Positions 12,109 through 23,600 of a DNA stretch of 64,000 bases are shown piece after piece. The translations under genes and the position numbers were made by a program. Where the stretch lies: positions 1,940,001-2,004,000 of the forward strand of contig CM051026.1 in NCBI GenBank assembly GCA_027627225.1, read 5' to 3'. Below the pieces are notes generated by a model that worked only from the letters and a program-made list of their open reading frames with translations, was not told where the DNA came from and searched no databases. Origin of the DNA: Congeria kusceri (Eukaryota > Mollusca > Bivalvia > Myida > Dreissenidae). Numbering within the stretch: the first letter of the stretch is position 1; every line of letters starts with the position of its first letter.

Positions 12109-12662
12109 TTTATTCCACATTTCTATCTACATCAATTACTGGAAGTTGTACATTACTATCGACACATTCGGAGGATGTTTTTGTTTTATTGCCACCACAA
12201 GCTTCAGTGGATGTTTCATGACCATCGGCTTCAGGCTGTGTTTTATTGTCGTCACGAATTTCTGTCGGCGTTTTATTGCCATCCGAATTTTCGGACAACT
12301 CTTCATTGCCATTCGGGTTTGCTTCACGGTCATCGTTTTTTTTTTCAAATGATTCAGTGCCTTTGACTAAGTCGTTGGCTTGGTCATGGAATGATTCTTC
12401 TTTATTATCAACGAGTACCTCGTTTACCTTAAAAACTGTTGACTCATCATTTGTGTTAATTTCTGCCGTATGCTCATCATCAATATTATTTGATTGTTTC
12501 CACTTTCTGAGACGTGTCTTCTATATTCCCATTTAGACCATTGTTATTTTGTGCATTTAGAGTGTGCATGTCCGACTGTTTCAGTTTGTGCATTTTGTTT
12601 TGAATCTTAAACATTGCAAACTTCTCGACTTCGTCTTTTATCGCATTAATCCAATAGGTCAC
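12109..12662 (-). pseudogene. Acidic low-complexity coding fragment, possibly a terminal exon
   Basis: Read on the minus strand, one open frame (about 12655-12497) gives a basic, helical stretch with 'VTYWINAIKDEVEKF' and 'MFKIQNKMHKLKQ'. It stops in 'VETIK' and continues after a one-base shift (about 12495) as an acidic, Asn/Thr/Glu-rich tail ('NNIDDEHTAEIN' to 'VIDVDRNVE', stop at about 12108). Three imperfect 'NGNKTPTE'-type repeats lie in the tail. A possible acceptor (ttatcag) sits at about 12675, next to the GGTAGT microsatellite. The family was not recognised. A BESS/MADF-type C-terminus or a transposon-borne accessory protein are possibilities only. The frameshift suggests a pseudogene. 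Confidence 0.4.
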
Positions 12663-12679
12663 ACTATTTGGAAGTGCTG

Positions 12680-13142
12680 ATAATGGTGGTAGTGGTGGTA
12701 GTAGTGGTAGTGGTGGTAGTGGTGGTAGTGGTGGTAGTGGTAGTGGTTGTGGTAGTGGTAGTGGTAGTGGTGGTAGTGGTGGTAGTGGTAGTGGTGGTAG
12801 TGGTGGTAGTGGTAGTGGTGGTAGTGGTGGTAGTTGTTGTGGTAGTGGTAGTGGTGGTAGTGGTGGTAGTGGTTGTGGTGGTAGTGGTGCTACTGGTGGT
12901 AGTGGTAGTAGTAGTGGTGGTAGTGGTGGTAGTGATATTGGTAGTGGTGATAGTGGTAGTAGTAGTGGTAGTGGTAGGGTAGTGGTAGTAGCAGTAGTAG
13001 TAGAAGTAGTTGAAGTAGTAGTAGTGGTGGTAGTGCTGGTAGTGGTAGTAGCAGTAGTAGTAGAAGTAGCAGTAGTAGTAGCAGTAGTAGTTGTTGTTTT
13101 TGTTGTTGCAATGGTAGTGGTTGATGTAGTAGTAGCAGTAGC

Positions 13143-13176
<34 letters not shown>

Positions 13177-13211
13177 TTAGTAGTAGTAGTAGTAAATAGT
13201 AGTAGTAGTAA

Positions 13212-13255
<44 letters not shown>

Positions 13256-13400
13256 ATTATAGTAGTAGCAGTAGTAGTAGAAGTAGAAGTACATGTAGTA
13301 GTTGTACCAGTAGTAGTAGTAGTAGTAGTAGTCGTACTTGTAGTAATCGTAGTAGTAGAAGTAGTAGTAGTACTTGAAGTGGTAGTAGTAGTAGTAACAA
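12680..13400. repeat. GGTAGT/GTA microsatellite, about 720 bp
   Basis: Two-phase array: mainly GGTAGT hexamers to about 12980, then GTA trimers with scattered substitutions to about 13400. It produces spurious poly-Val, poly-Ser and poly-Tyr frames. The plus strand is G-rich with paired G runs. Confidence 0.97.
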
Positions 13401-16400
13401 AAGCAGCAGCTGTTACATAGATATTTACGATATTAGTGACTAAAATTACATTTGTAACTGCTAATTACTGAACTCAATGTCAGCAGAGATGTTAGTTAAA
13501 AAGTGAGACATACAAATATACATGTACAATGAAATAGTCATGGTTATTTATGATAACAAACACAGGTTGTATGTTATAATATTTATACGAAGTAATACCT
13601 AAATTGTGTTATGTTTACTGTGTTTTTTATTAACATTGCAATGCATATTCGGAATGGTGAAAAGTAGGACATAGTACACGAGCATTATAGCTGAAATAGT
13701 TATTATCTACGAACAAACTAATTCAAAGAAATGTAGATGTACATGAGCTATATATTTATATTGTAATATTAGAAATGGAATTTTGAAATAGTCAATGGTT
13801 ATTCTATAATAACTTAAATGCAAATACTGAAAGATATGCATTTACTAATAAGTTTGTTAATGAGAAAATGTTGAGCATGTTCCTCGAGTAAGTCATACTG
13901 AAGTGGACAATTAACACACACAAGTATAAGGTGTAGGCAATTTAGCGATCAAGTACCGAGATAAGAACAATTATACCAGCGTTTCTTAAATTATTAGAAT
14001 GCTATGGATACATCATTTCAAAATTTAATACAGTTGTACAAAGCGTAGTTCATCAACGGTTGCAAAGGTAACATATTGACGAATTTAATAATAGCTTGGA
14101 AGAAAAATTACAAACAAAACTTAAATAATAATAGCGCAACGAAAAGTACAATATCAGTATAGTTACACACAACGTATTTAGTGATTGACTGTTTTTAAAG
14201 AATCCTAACTTGATGTGGCCGTATGTGTGTACCAATTATTAAAAACATGACACCTGTTAAGAATTATGTACTTGTCGTAGATTAAATAATGACCAATCTT
14301 TAAAAATATCACAGGTTCGACAAATTATCTTCTCACACCTTTGGAAATTAACCTAACAGTCACATCAGTATTAACATCGCAATTAAGTAATACTGTATGC
14401 TTAAGAAAAGACAATCAATTACTTGAGCAGGTGAGAAACAGGAGATTAAAGGTAGCTGATGAAGAAGTACTTAATTTAATGCAATATGCTTTTAACAAAC
14501 ATTTTAACCATAGCATTTAAAGGTGAACGGCCATGTTTTGACATACTTTTGATATTTTGTAGATAAAAGTCAGTAGATTACGATGATGCTTATGTAAAAT
14601 ATGAAAATTATTAGTTTGATGCTTAAAACGATGATTTTGTTCATCGGCAATTTCCGTACGCCGCTCGGTAATTTCCCCCGCCATTTTCTTGATGACGTAG
14701 TTAAATCCCAACGCTCCATTAATAAGATAGGTCGCCATTATTACTTACTAAATTTCTTTAACAAAAATTGGCATTTCAACAATTCTTTTATGACAATATT
14801 ATGTTTTTAGGTATTGTAAGTCGCGGTGTTTGCATTTAACATGTCACAACAGCTATTTAAAATGAATTTTATCGTATTTAAACAACGTCTTGCGGGACGA
14901 GTAAATGACAATTAACACATGCATCATTTATAAGTAGTTTATGCCAAATGTTATTACTTACCTTTTCGTTGATCGTCAATCTAGCTTATCCATAATTATT
15001 TTGATTCGTTTATATTTCCATACAAGTATAATAATAAAGAAGTAATATTTAAAATAGAAAACTCCCATCACTTTTTAGACAGTTCACAATCGTATGTTTG
15101 GTAGTTAATCCTCTTAGTTGTTTATGTTGCTCATTTATATTAATTTTTTATAAACCGATTATTATTTAACCGTTGCATTTTTCACTTTCAACTATATTCA
15201 AGATGTCAGTTTTTACAGTCGATGTGTCATCATGCATTGAATGAACGGCAGTTTGTATACGACCCCTTATTATGTCATGTGACAAACAGGATGTTGTTTT
15301 GATAATTGGATACCTCTCTTACAAATGCGCGAGAACGGTTTCACAGTTTCCTAAGTGTAATGACTATAATTATTAGCATCGATAAAAGAAATATGTACGT
15401 GCAGTGAAAGTTTATGAATGTGAAGTATGTATGTGTCTTTTTTCAATTTGTCATGCACTTTAACTAAAAAACATATCAATTTCATGATGTTTCACATAGA
15501 ACAAGCATATGAATGTGATAGCAACAGGCTGTATATTATTACATTAACATCGTCCTTTACAATCTTGTACAATTTTATTAGACGGGCTTCTTATGTAGCC
15601 ATAAATCTGAATTATCTACAACAGTTATATTGAACTAATTAAGTAATAGGGCTTTGAAAAACATTAAAACAATTCATGAAAAATGCTGTTGTTTTTTATT
15701 ATCCTTTGACTACGTTTACAACAAACGCTGAATTTTCTTTATTTCTTACTGTTTGATTTTAAAGATAGTTGAATTTAAATTGCCAATGCATAAGGCTGAA
15801 CTACTGCAACACATCAGATTACGTATAAGTCAAGTCTAAACCTATCAACCAATCAGCAATCAGGATTTGCCATGCCCACAACTTGTCAAACCTTCATATT
15901 ACTTTTGACACGTTATTGTGTAGGAATACACAGGATATTGTCATCGTTGTTTGTCAGGGCCATAAAGTGTATGATCGCGGTTGTGGTTACAACAGGAAGC
16001 CCAGACTACTAAGGATCCATTTCCATTGATCTCAAAGTTAAAATATTGTTATCATTTGTATAGTACTGGTAAGTTGATTACACAAAGTGGTACTGAGTAA
16101 ACGATCCCTACAGCAGATGTCTAAGACGAAGAAAGTAAGGACAATGTGTAGTCTATTTTTATGAAATGTAGCCAAATACTTACATTGTAATATGTTTTTA
16201 TAACCTACATTTATCTGACACGTCCTACTTAATATAAATTATGTCTTAGGTTATTGTAACTTAATGAAATAACGCGAGTTTTGAAGTAATTTGTACAGTC
16301 TATATATAAAGCAATTAACGCGTTGGGAAGAATATACGTCACTTCCGGTTTGAAACAAAATGGCGTAACGATACAAATATGCGCAAAATCATATTCTCTT

Positions 16401-16564
16401 TTATGCTATTCTCGCTTATAAAAGCGTTATTTATGAAAACTGATACGAGAAGTTGATTTGTTATGACTAAAACTATTTCTAAAGAATAAATAACCTTTGT
16501 TAGAAGCGTTGCCTTTCACCTTTAAAAATCTTTGAAATATCTAAATGTATTTAGTTATTCCATA
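13401..16564. other. AT-rich intergenic stretch, no gene seen
   Basis: No frame longer than about 75 codons has splice or homology support. The segment at 14517-14738 ('aaaatggcgggggaaatt' on the minus strand) is open but looks like repeat-derived sequence rather than a gene. Confidence 0.5.
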
Positions 16565-16725
16565 CCTAACATAAAGAATTATGTAAAATAAAATAAAATA
16601 AAATAAAATTAAATAAAATTAAATTACATTTAATAAAATTTAATAAAATTTAACACAAGTTAATACAATTTAATAAAATTTAATAAAATTTAATGAACAA
16701 ATAAGCAAATAAATAAATGAATACA

Positions 16726-16784
<59 letters not shown>
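16565..16784. repeat. AAAATA then AAAT simple repeats
   Basis: 'aaaataaaat' and 'aatttaataa' variants run from about 16585. A regular AAAT array then runs to about 16784, directly bordering the TACA array. Confidence 0.9.
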
Positions 16785-17555
16785 ATACATACATACATAC
16801 ATACATACATACATACATACATACATACATACATACATACATACATACATACATACATACATACATACATACATACATACATACATACATACATACATAC
16901 ATACATACATACATACATACATACATACATACATACATACATACATACATACATACATACATACATACATACATACATACATACATACATACATACATAC
17001 ATACATACATACATACATACATACATACATACATACATACATACATACATACATACATACATACATACATACATACATACATACATACATACATACATAC
17101 ATACATACATACATACATACATACATACATACATACATACATACATACATACATACATACATACATACATACATACATACATACATACATACATACATAC
17201 ATACATACATACATACATACATACATACATACATACATACATACATACATACATACATACATACATACATACATACATACATACATACATACATACATAC
17301 ATACATACATACATACATACATACATACATACATACATACATACATACATACATACATACATACATACATACATACATACATACATACATACATACATAC
17401 ATACATACATACATACATACATACATACATACATACATACATACATACATACATACATACATACATACATACATACATACATACATACATACATACATAC
17501 ATACATACATACATTCATACATACATACATACATACATACATACATACATACATT
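16785..17555. repeat. Uninterrupted TACA microsatellite, about 182 perfect units
   Basis: About 730 bp of TACA without a visible interruption up to about 17513. A single substitution ('ttcatac') follows, then a further roughly 40 bp. On the minus strand all three frames read Met-Tyr-Val-Cys repeats, which are artefacts. The perfection implies very recent expansion, or an assembly-limited length. Confidence 0.98.
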
Positions 17556-18159
17556 AATACATAAATAAAGAAATAAATATATAAATAATAAATAATAAAT
17601 AATAAATAAATACTGCCTTTTAAGTGGATTATAATTTATAGTAAGCCACGCCCCATTATCGCTTACCAAGGAAAACTGGTGGTAGTTTAAAACAGATTCA
17701 TAAGCCCCGCCCTTTCACCGCTTTTTATTAGCTAACACCGCCTTTGAGCGACTGCGCATGCGTAGCGAGTAATCGTTAAAGTTAGCGTTGGCGCTGAAAA
17801 GCGGTGAATTACGTAATTCAGCGGTTGAAAAGGGATGAAAAACGCAGAAAAACGTTTAAACGGGTGAACACGGTTTAAAACGTATTTTATTTGCGATTCT
17901 TTACCGATTAATCGCAGAACACAATCGCTGACCATACTGTATTATGTATTATTTACTAATGTTATGATAGTAGTAAGACAGACAATAATCCATAAAGCAA
18001 CAATATCGCGTTTAGTCAGCTGCATATGCATCTGTCTTTAGTTACATAATTATTTCTACGTACATTAAGACATTACTTACCAGTTTTAGTTTATAAGGTA
18101 CAATTAAGCCATGCTGTATTTGTTCATTGATTTAAGAAAAAAAGCTGTGTTTCTAATAC
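17556..18159. other. Noncoding segment with short AT repeats
   Basis: An 'aataaataat' tail runs to about 17610. A more GC-rich stretch follows (17640-17940, 'ccacgcccc', 'ccccgccctttcaccgc') of unknown nature, then AT-rich DNA. No coding sequence is supported. Confidence 0.45.
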
Positions 18160-18590
18160 GATTTACGATACAATGGATTGACATATTTAAATAATTATTG
18201 GTACACATGTGTAGGATCATAAAATACAGGTCAAGTTTGACGTTGGTAACAAACCACTAAATTTTGATGCAGTTATGGCCCCCCTTTTTGACTTAAATTC
18301 CCTAAAAACATGGACAACAACTAATGAAAGGCTTCACATATTTAACTTATTTTTGGTACATAGGTGTAACATCATAAAATACAAATCAAGTTCAACTTTG
18401 GCTACAAACCACTTAATGTTGACAGACTTATGGCTCCTATTGAAATTAAATTTTTCCAAATACACTGTTGACCATTCCCAAATTAAAGCATTCTCTCTCT
18501 GTCCATTTCTTTCGAATGGATGCCATAGTTTTGCGACAAGGTCATATTGTGGGGGTATATCAGTCACGCATGTGACAATTCTAGTTTTTC
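18160..18590. mobile_element. 5'-truncated copy of the 8.4-kb tandem-core element
   Basis: Two core units ('ggtaacaaaccactaaattt', 'gttatggccccc', 'aatgaaaggcttcacatat') are followed by the same 3' flank as at 9260-9370: 'ctctctctgtccattt', 'tcgaatggatgccatag' and terminal TTGTGGGGGTATA at 18547-18559. The 5' flank and microsatellite are absent. Confidence 0.8.
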
Positions 18591-19418
18591 GGTATTCGGG
18601 AATGCTTGTAATTGAAGAAGAGAATGACGTACATTGGACTATATAAATAAAAAGAAAAACATGCAGTTGATTAACTTATTAAAAAGTTATAAGCACTATA
18701 ACGACTCCATTATGCGTGCAGTTATTTCTATATAATACGTCGAATCGTTTAATAAATTTCCAAGTTTGCATGTTATATGACTTGAAGTTAATCAAAACGT
18801 ATGCGATCAAATTTCTTTATAAATTGAAAATATTGTTTTTTTTTCACAACAACAAGGTACACCAACTTTGGGTTGCTATTAATTTAACTTTGCATGTATG
18901 TGTCCTTCGAATAGTTCTCTGCTACTCTGGTTTACATCCATCTATTGAGTAATAAAATGGTGATTATATTTAATTTGGCACGTTGCAAACACTCTTTGAA
19001 AGCCCATCGACTGATTTGTAGCGCAAATGATTACAAGCACGTTCACTTACATTTAAGCTCGGATATTTCTATCACATGCTTATATATAATCATCCAAACA
19101 AAACATGTACGCATTGTGGTAATTCATTACCACCATTTTAACGTAGTTGTCAGCTATAATTTATATTTTATTAATCGACTTAATTAAAGATATAGTTATA
19201 GGCATCTAAAGCAATATTTAATTATTGTTTTCTGTATTGAAGTAGGCATAGTTCTAAATGCCATAATCAACACGTTAAATAATATATTCTACAGTTATGT
19301 AAATGCTCGTTTACTTGTATGCGTTTCTTTCATTACCAGTTTGACGTCTTCGATCCGTGACCTGCATTTCGACAGTTGTCCTCGACATCCATAACGAGGC
19401 GCTTACAACACACACACC
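18591..19418. other. Upstream region of the main gene
   Basis: AT-rich DNA without a supported coding sequence. The final 100 bp is the likely 5' leader: 'cacacaccATGG' gives a good start context at 19419. No TATA box could be assigned with confidence. Confidence 0.4.
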
Positions 19419-19997
19419 ATGGCGAGTGACGCTGACATTTTCTCAGACAAAGAGCAGACGAACTGGCTGAAAGCATGGTTGGCAGTAAACATAACGAAGG
19501 ATGGGTTACAATGGTTCGTCGAGCAAGAGCTTAACAATGTCCATACTCGTATTCTACAAGATGTTCGGTCCAATTTAAATCTCCCTGCATCTGCAAGCTG
19601 TACTAGTTGTTGCACGGCAAACTTGCTGAAATGTCCTACGCCAGGTGTTTGCAAAAAACGTGGTAAAACATCATGCCGTAGCATGCATGATTCACCAGCA
19701 AAACAACCCAGACCATGTCCTATGAAATTGTGTGAAGGAATTCGAGACAGTATTGCTAAAGAACACCGTTATGGGATACCTTCGTGGCGAAATACACGAG
19801 CTGAGTCATGGTCAAGTGACAGCTGGGAAATAGCAAAGTGTTTTATGCCTCCCGACGAGTACATGGCAGTGAGTTGTTCACAAGATACAGATTTCGATGG
19901 AATAATCGAGGTAATGTTGAACTGCAAACACTTCGACAACAAGTTGTCCTTTGCCATGGCATCGCAACAACCAAACTCTCCCTGTCTACTGACAAAG
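19419..19997 (+). CDS. Exon 1: CXorf38-like N-terminal domain
   Basis: 193 codons, ending phase 0 at AAG|GTAAAC. The ATG has a Kozak-like context. Helical start 'NWLKAWLAVNITKDGL', then 'C-x2-C' at residues 61-64 with further Cys at 65, 72, 78, 86, 100 and 105, suggesting a metal-binding knot. 'SWRNTRAESWSSDSWEIAKC' follows (122-141), the best-conserved block of the family. The frame runs on to 20078 past the donor, but that extension is intronic and lacks family resemblance. Confidence 0.82.
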
Positions 19998-20210
19998 GTA
20001 AACAGTGGTTGTTTATATTTCCACTTGGTAGAACCAGATTATTTGCTAATTAATTCTATATTATTATTTAGTAATTAATAATATTCATAATTAATAAATA
20101 AATATTAATAGCATAATAACAATAAGTAGTAGTAGTATTAGCAATAATAGTAGTGGTAGTAGTAGTCATAGTGATAGCAGTAGTAATAGTTGTTGTAGTA
20201 GTAGTAGTAA

Positions 20211-20302
<92 letters not shown>

Positions 20303-20520
20303 ATAGTAGTAGTAGTAGTAGTAGTAGTAGTGTTAGTAGTTGTAGTAGTAGTTGTTGTTGTTGTAGTTGTAGTTGTAGTTGTAGTAGTAATAGTAGTAGT
20401 AGTAGTAGTAGTATAAGTAGTAGTAGAAGTATCAGAGGTAGTGGTAGTAGCAGAAGTAGAGAAGTAGTAGTATTAGTATTAGAATTATTAATATTTGTAG
20501 TAGTTGTAGTAGACGTGGTG

Positions 20521-20562
<42 letters not shown>

Positions 20563-20572
20563 ATAGTAGTAA

Positions 20573-20631
<59 letters not shown>

Positions 20632-20632
20632 A

Positions 20633-20667
<35 letters not shown>

Positions 20668-23600
20668 AAAGTGGTAGCGGTACCGTGTGTATATTATTTT
20701 TATGTTGCCCTCTTTCACTTGATATTTTTAAGAGTTATTAATTGATGCTTAAAGGCTTAGCATAATCCAAAATCCCCCAACAAACCTGGGGTATTATACC
20801 CCTGTGTTGGCACCCTACTGTGGTCTCAGCGTGGTGACCTTTATCAGCTGAGATAAAACACTACTGCAGAGGAAGAGATATATTGAAACAGTACACAAAG
20901 CCATTGCTCAGTCAGCGGAGAGAAACGATTGCTGATCATGATAAGAGATTTTAGGGTGGATCAAAAACTTGGTGGAATACCCCATCGAGTGGCCAGACAT
21001 TCCATAATATAGGCCTTTAAGAAAAACACATCTTTTTATGTTGTTTAAAATATAAATTAATGATTTTAACGGCGGAGGATTTTAGTATGCATGAGCGTAT
21101 TGTGTACCGTACCGATCTAGAAATACTAGAAATACATGCGACGGATAATTGCATTATCGTGTATTGTGTATCAAACCAACAACAATGCAAATTTGTAAGT
21201 TTAAAACAGATATAAGACAATTTCGTTCTTTATTAGTATATTAACTTATAATACCAAAGTATACTAATTTCTTTAAAATCCTAGTTGCACATGGCAAACA
21301 TTGTTCAGTAGATAGATTAACGTTGTGTTGAAAATCAAAATTCTTCATCAAATATACGTGACTTTTTTTTAAGGTATAAATTATGAGTGTACACATTACC
21401 TAAAGATAGTTGTTTTTATCTTTTAAACCAAAATCTCATTGAGTGGCAGAAACCAGATTTGAATTTAATAGATTAGTATGAACTACGATACGTGTATAAT
21501 TGTATTCTACGATCAGTTAATAAAGATTGTAACAGGAACCTGTTGCCTCAATAGCATGAACGGCGTTTATTTCTAAGCAAATTGACCCCACGCGTGGACG
21601 ATGTATTTTCGGCTTAATGTCAGTGGTCTGTGCTATAAACTAAAGCAATCAATAGGCAAGAAACTTTATTAACGTATCGTTGTCGACAAATTAGCAATAT
21701 AAAACTCTTAAACATTAAATAGCATGAGCATACTTTGGAAAGAAATGCACTAGTACAGCTGTCGTATATGAATAGATTACCTACTCGACGCATTAATTGT
21801 CTTATATGCATTATTTTCTGTGCTGCTCTCTTTACACTTATTATTTGTTCTTGGATAATCTTTATTTAAGAATCCAGTAGTAATTGAAAAGCGAACATAG
21901 TTATTTTAAATGTTTCAAAAGTAACATAAAGTAATATAACGTACACAATATGTTCATAAAGGGTATAGTGTGATTTAGTATGAATGTAGTGTGTGCCGTA
22001 CTGATTTAGTCTTAGTTTAAATCCCCAATTCTTTGCATTGACCGTTCCAAAGCGGTGACCCCAGTTGTATTTATGTTTGTTTTGTGTTTGTTATGTTTTT
22101 CTTTTGTATCGTGCCGTGTTGTTTTGGCAATTGGTTAGTTGTCGTAAATAAAGGACTTCGTGCTTCTCTCCTGCTGACGCAGTTGGAGTTTCACTTTGTT
22201 TATATTTACATGCGACCTAGATAAGTAAATTAGAGGTAGAAATCCACAAATTACACATCCTTACCATGCTACCATGGATGACGAATATTTTTTTTATATT
22301 TCTTGTTCGATATGTTTTTTTTTTTTTCGAAACATTTTATTTCTTTATCAATTTATAGGTCCAGAACAAATGGCGCTGCACTCACTATGACATTCAAGAC
22401 AGTAATGTTTGATATCTTTAGAAATTCAATGTCATATTGACATAATCAATTACATATTAATAGACAATATTGTACTTTCAAGCATTTAACAGATAAAAAC
22501 GCTTGAGTAACCAAATTATCATAATACGTCATTTAACTAGTACGGCTCTTCCATTTTATACACAAAGGATGACGTCACTCGTCAATCCTCTGTACTTAAC
22601 CGCATTATTTCGCCACGAGCGGCGAAATGTGCTGACGCATGAAATAATCCCGCGTATGAATTTTGTTTCAAGAAATGACTCCTTTGATCAGTCCAATATT
22701 AACTTAATACTGATAGTAGAACATATTTGTGTAAACTAAAATTCCAGTAGTAAGTTTTAAACGCTGTTTACCGTGTTTATTATAAAAGCTACTTTCACTT
22801 TCGTGTTGGGGGAACATTTAAGGTTAGATACCAGTAAATCCAATTCCCGTATGGTCCCATTATGAAACAGCAAACTTTCAGATTACAGATTGTGCAAGCT
22901 TGGTATCAATTTAATGAAGAATCTTCCCTCTTCCAAGCACCAATGAGATACCAACAAATGTTCCAAACACACATACGATATTAGAAATAACCACAAAATG
23001 CATGTTTGACATTGCTAAATGCTTTTTATACCAGGAACCTTATAAGAACTTGCTTGTAACAAAATAGAACTTCGTCGTCTGTTTAGCTCAAAGGAGCTTT
23101 TCTAGTAACAAACACGTTTTAGAATTATGCTTTTTAATACACGTCTCCGTGGCCTAGTGGTTAGGGCGTTCGCCTACGGAGCGGGAGGTCGAAGGTTCGA
23201 GTCCTACACAGGGCGAGTTCTGATATGGCCGGTTGCCGACCCAGCAGCTAGTTAAATCAAGGGGTACCGATTGCCTTCCTGCCAAGCGCCCGGCATATAG
23301 GATAGGAATCGGGAGTAAAGATGTTCATCAGTAAAGGTGTCTCATAAGTCAAAACTGGCTGGCCCTTAATCGCGAGGGGTGACACTATAATAAACAAACA
23401 CTTTACTTTACTTTACTTTACACGTATAATCAATGTAGATGACGTATTATATAACATAAATGCGATTCATCTAGTATTATATATCTAGTTTTATTGTGGA
23501 AGTGCATGTGCATCACTTCCCAATTTGCCTGACCTTTTAATATGTTATTTATGGCTAAGCAATGGCGGACCCAGAGGCAAATTTCAGCCGAGGCAGTCTC

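Noticed and set aside
12668..13377. Poly-Val, poly-Ser and poly-Tyr frames
   Set aside because: Translation of the GGTAGT/GTA microsatellite. The same holds for 20153-20745.
14517..14738. 73-codon minus-strand frame
   Set aside because: No splice or start support and no recognised family; the sequence looks like part of a dispersed repeat.
16670..17669. Frames of about 270-330 codons of repeated Met-Tyr-Val-Cys on the minus strand
   Set aside because: Pure translation of the TACA microsatellite in all three frames; no protein-like composition outside the repeat.
19998..20078. Extension of exon 1 to the stop at 20078
   Set aside because: A consensus donor lies at 19998 and exon 2 continues the family domain in phase; the extension is AT-rich and unlike the family.
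23142..23215. Functional tRNA gene
   Set aside because: Both promoter boxes are good, but it is followed by a SINE body and TTTAC tail and lacks convincing tRNA arms; called as SINE.
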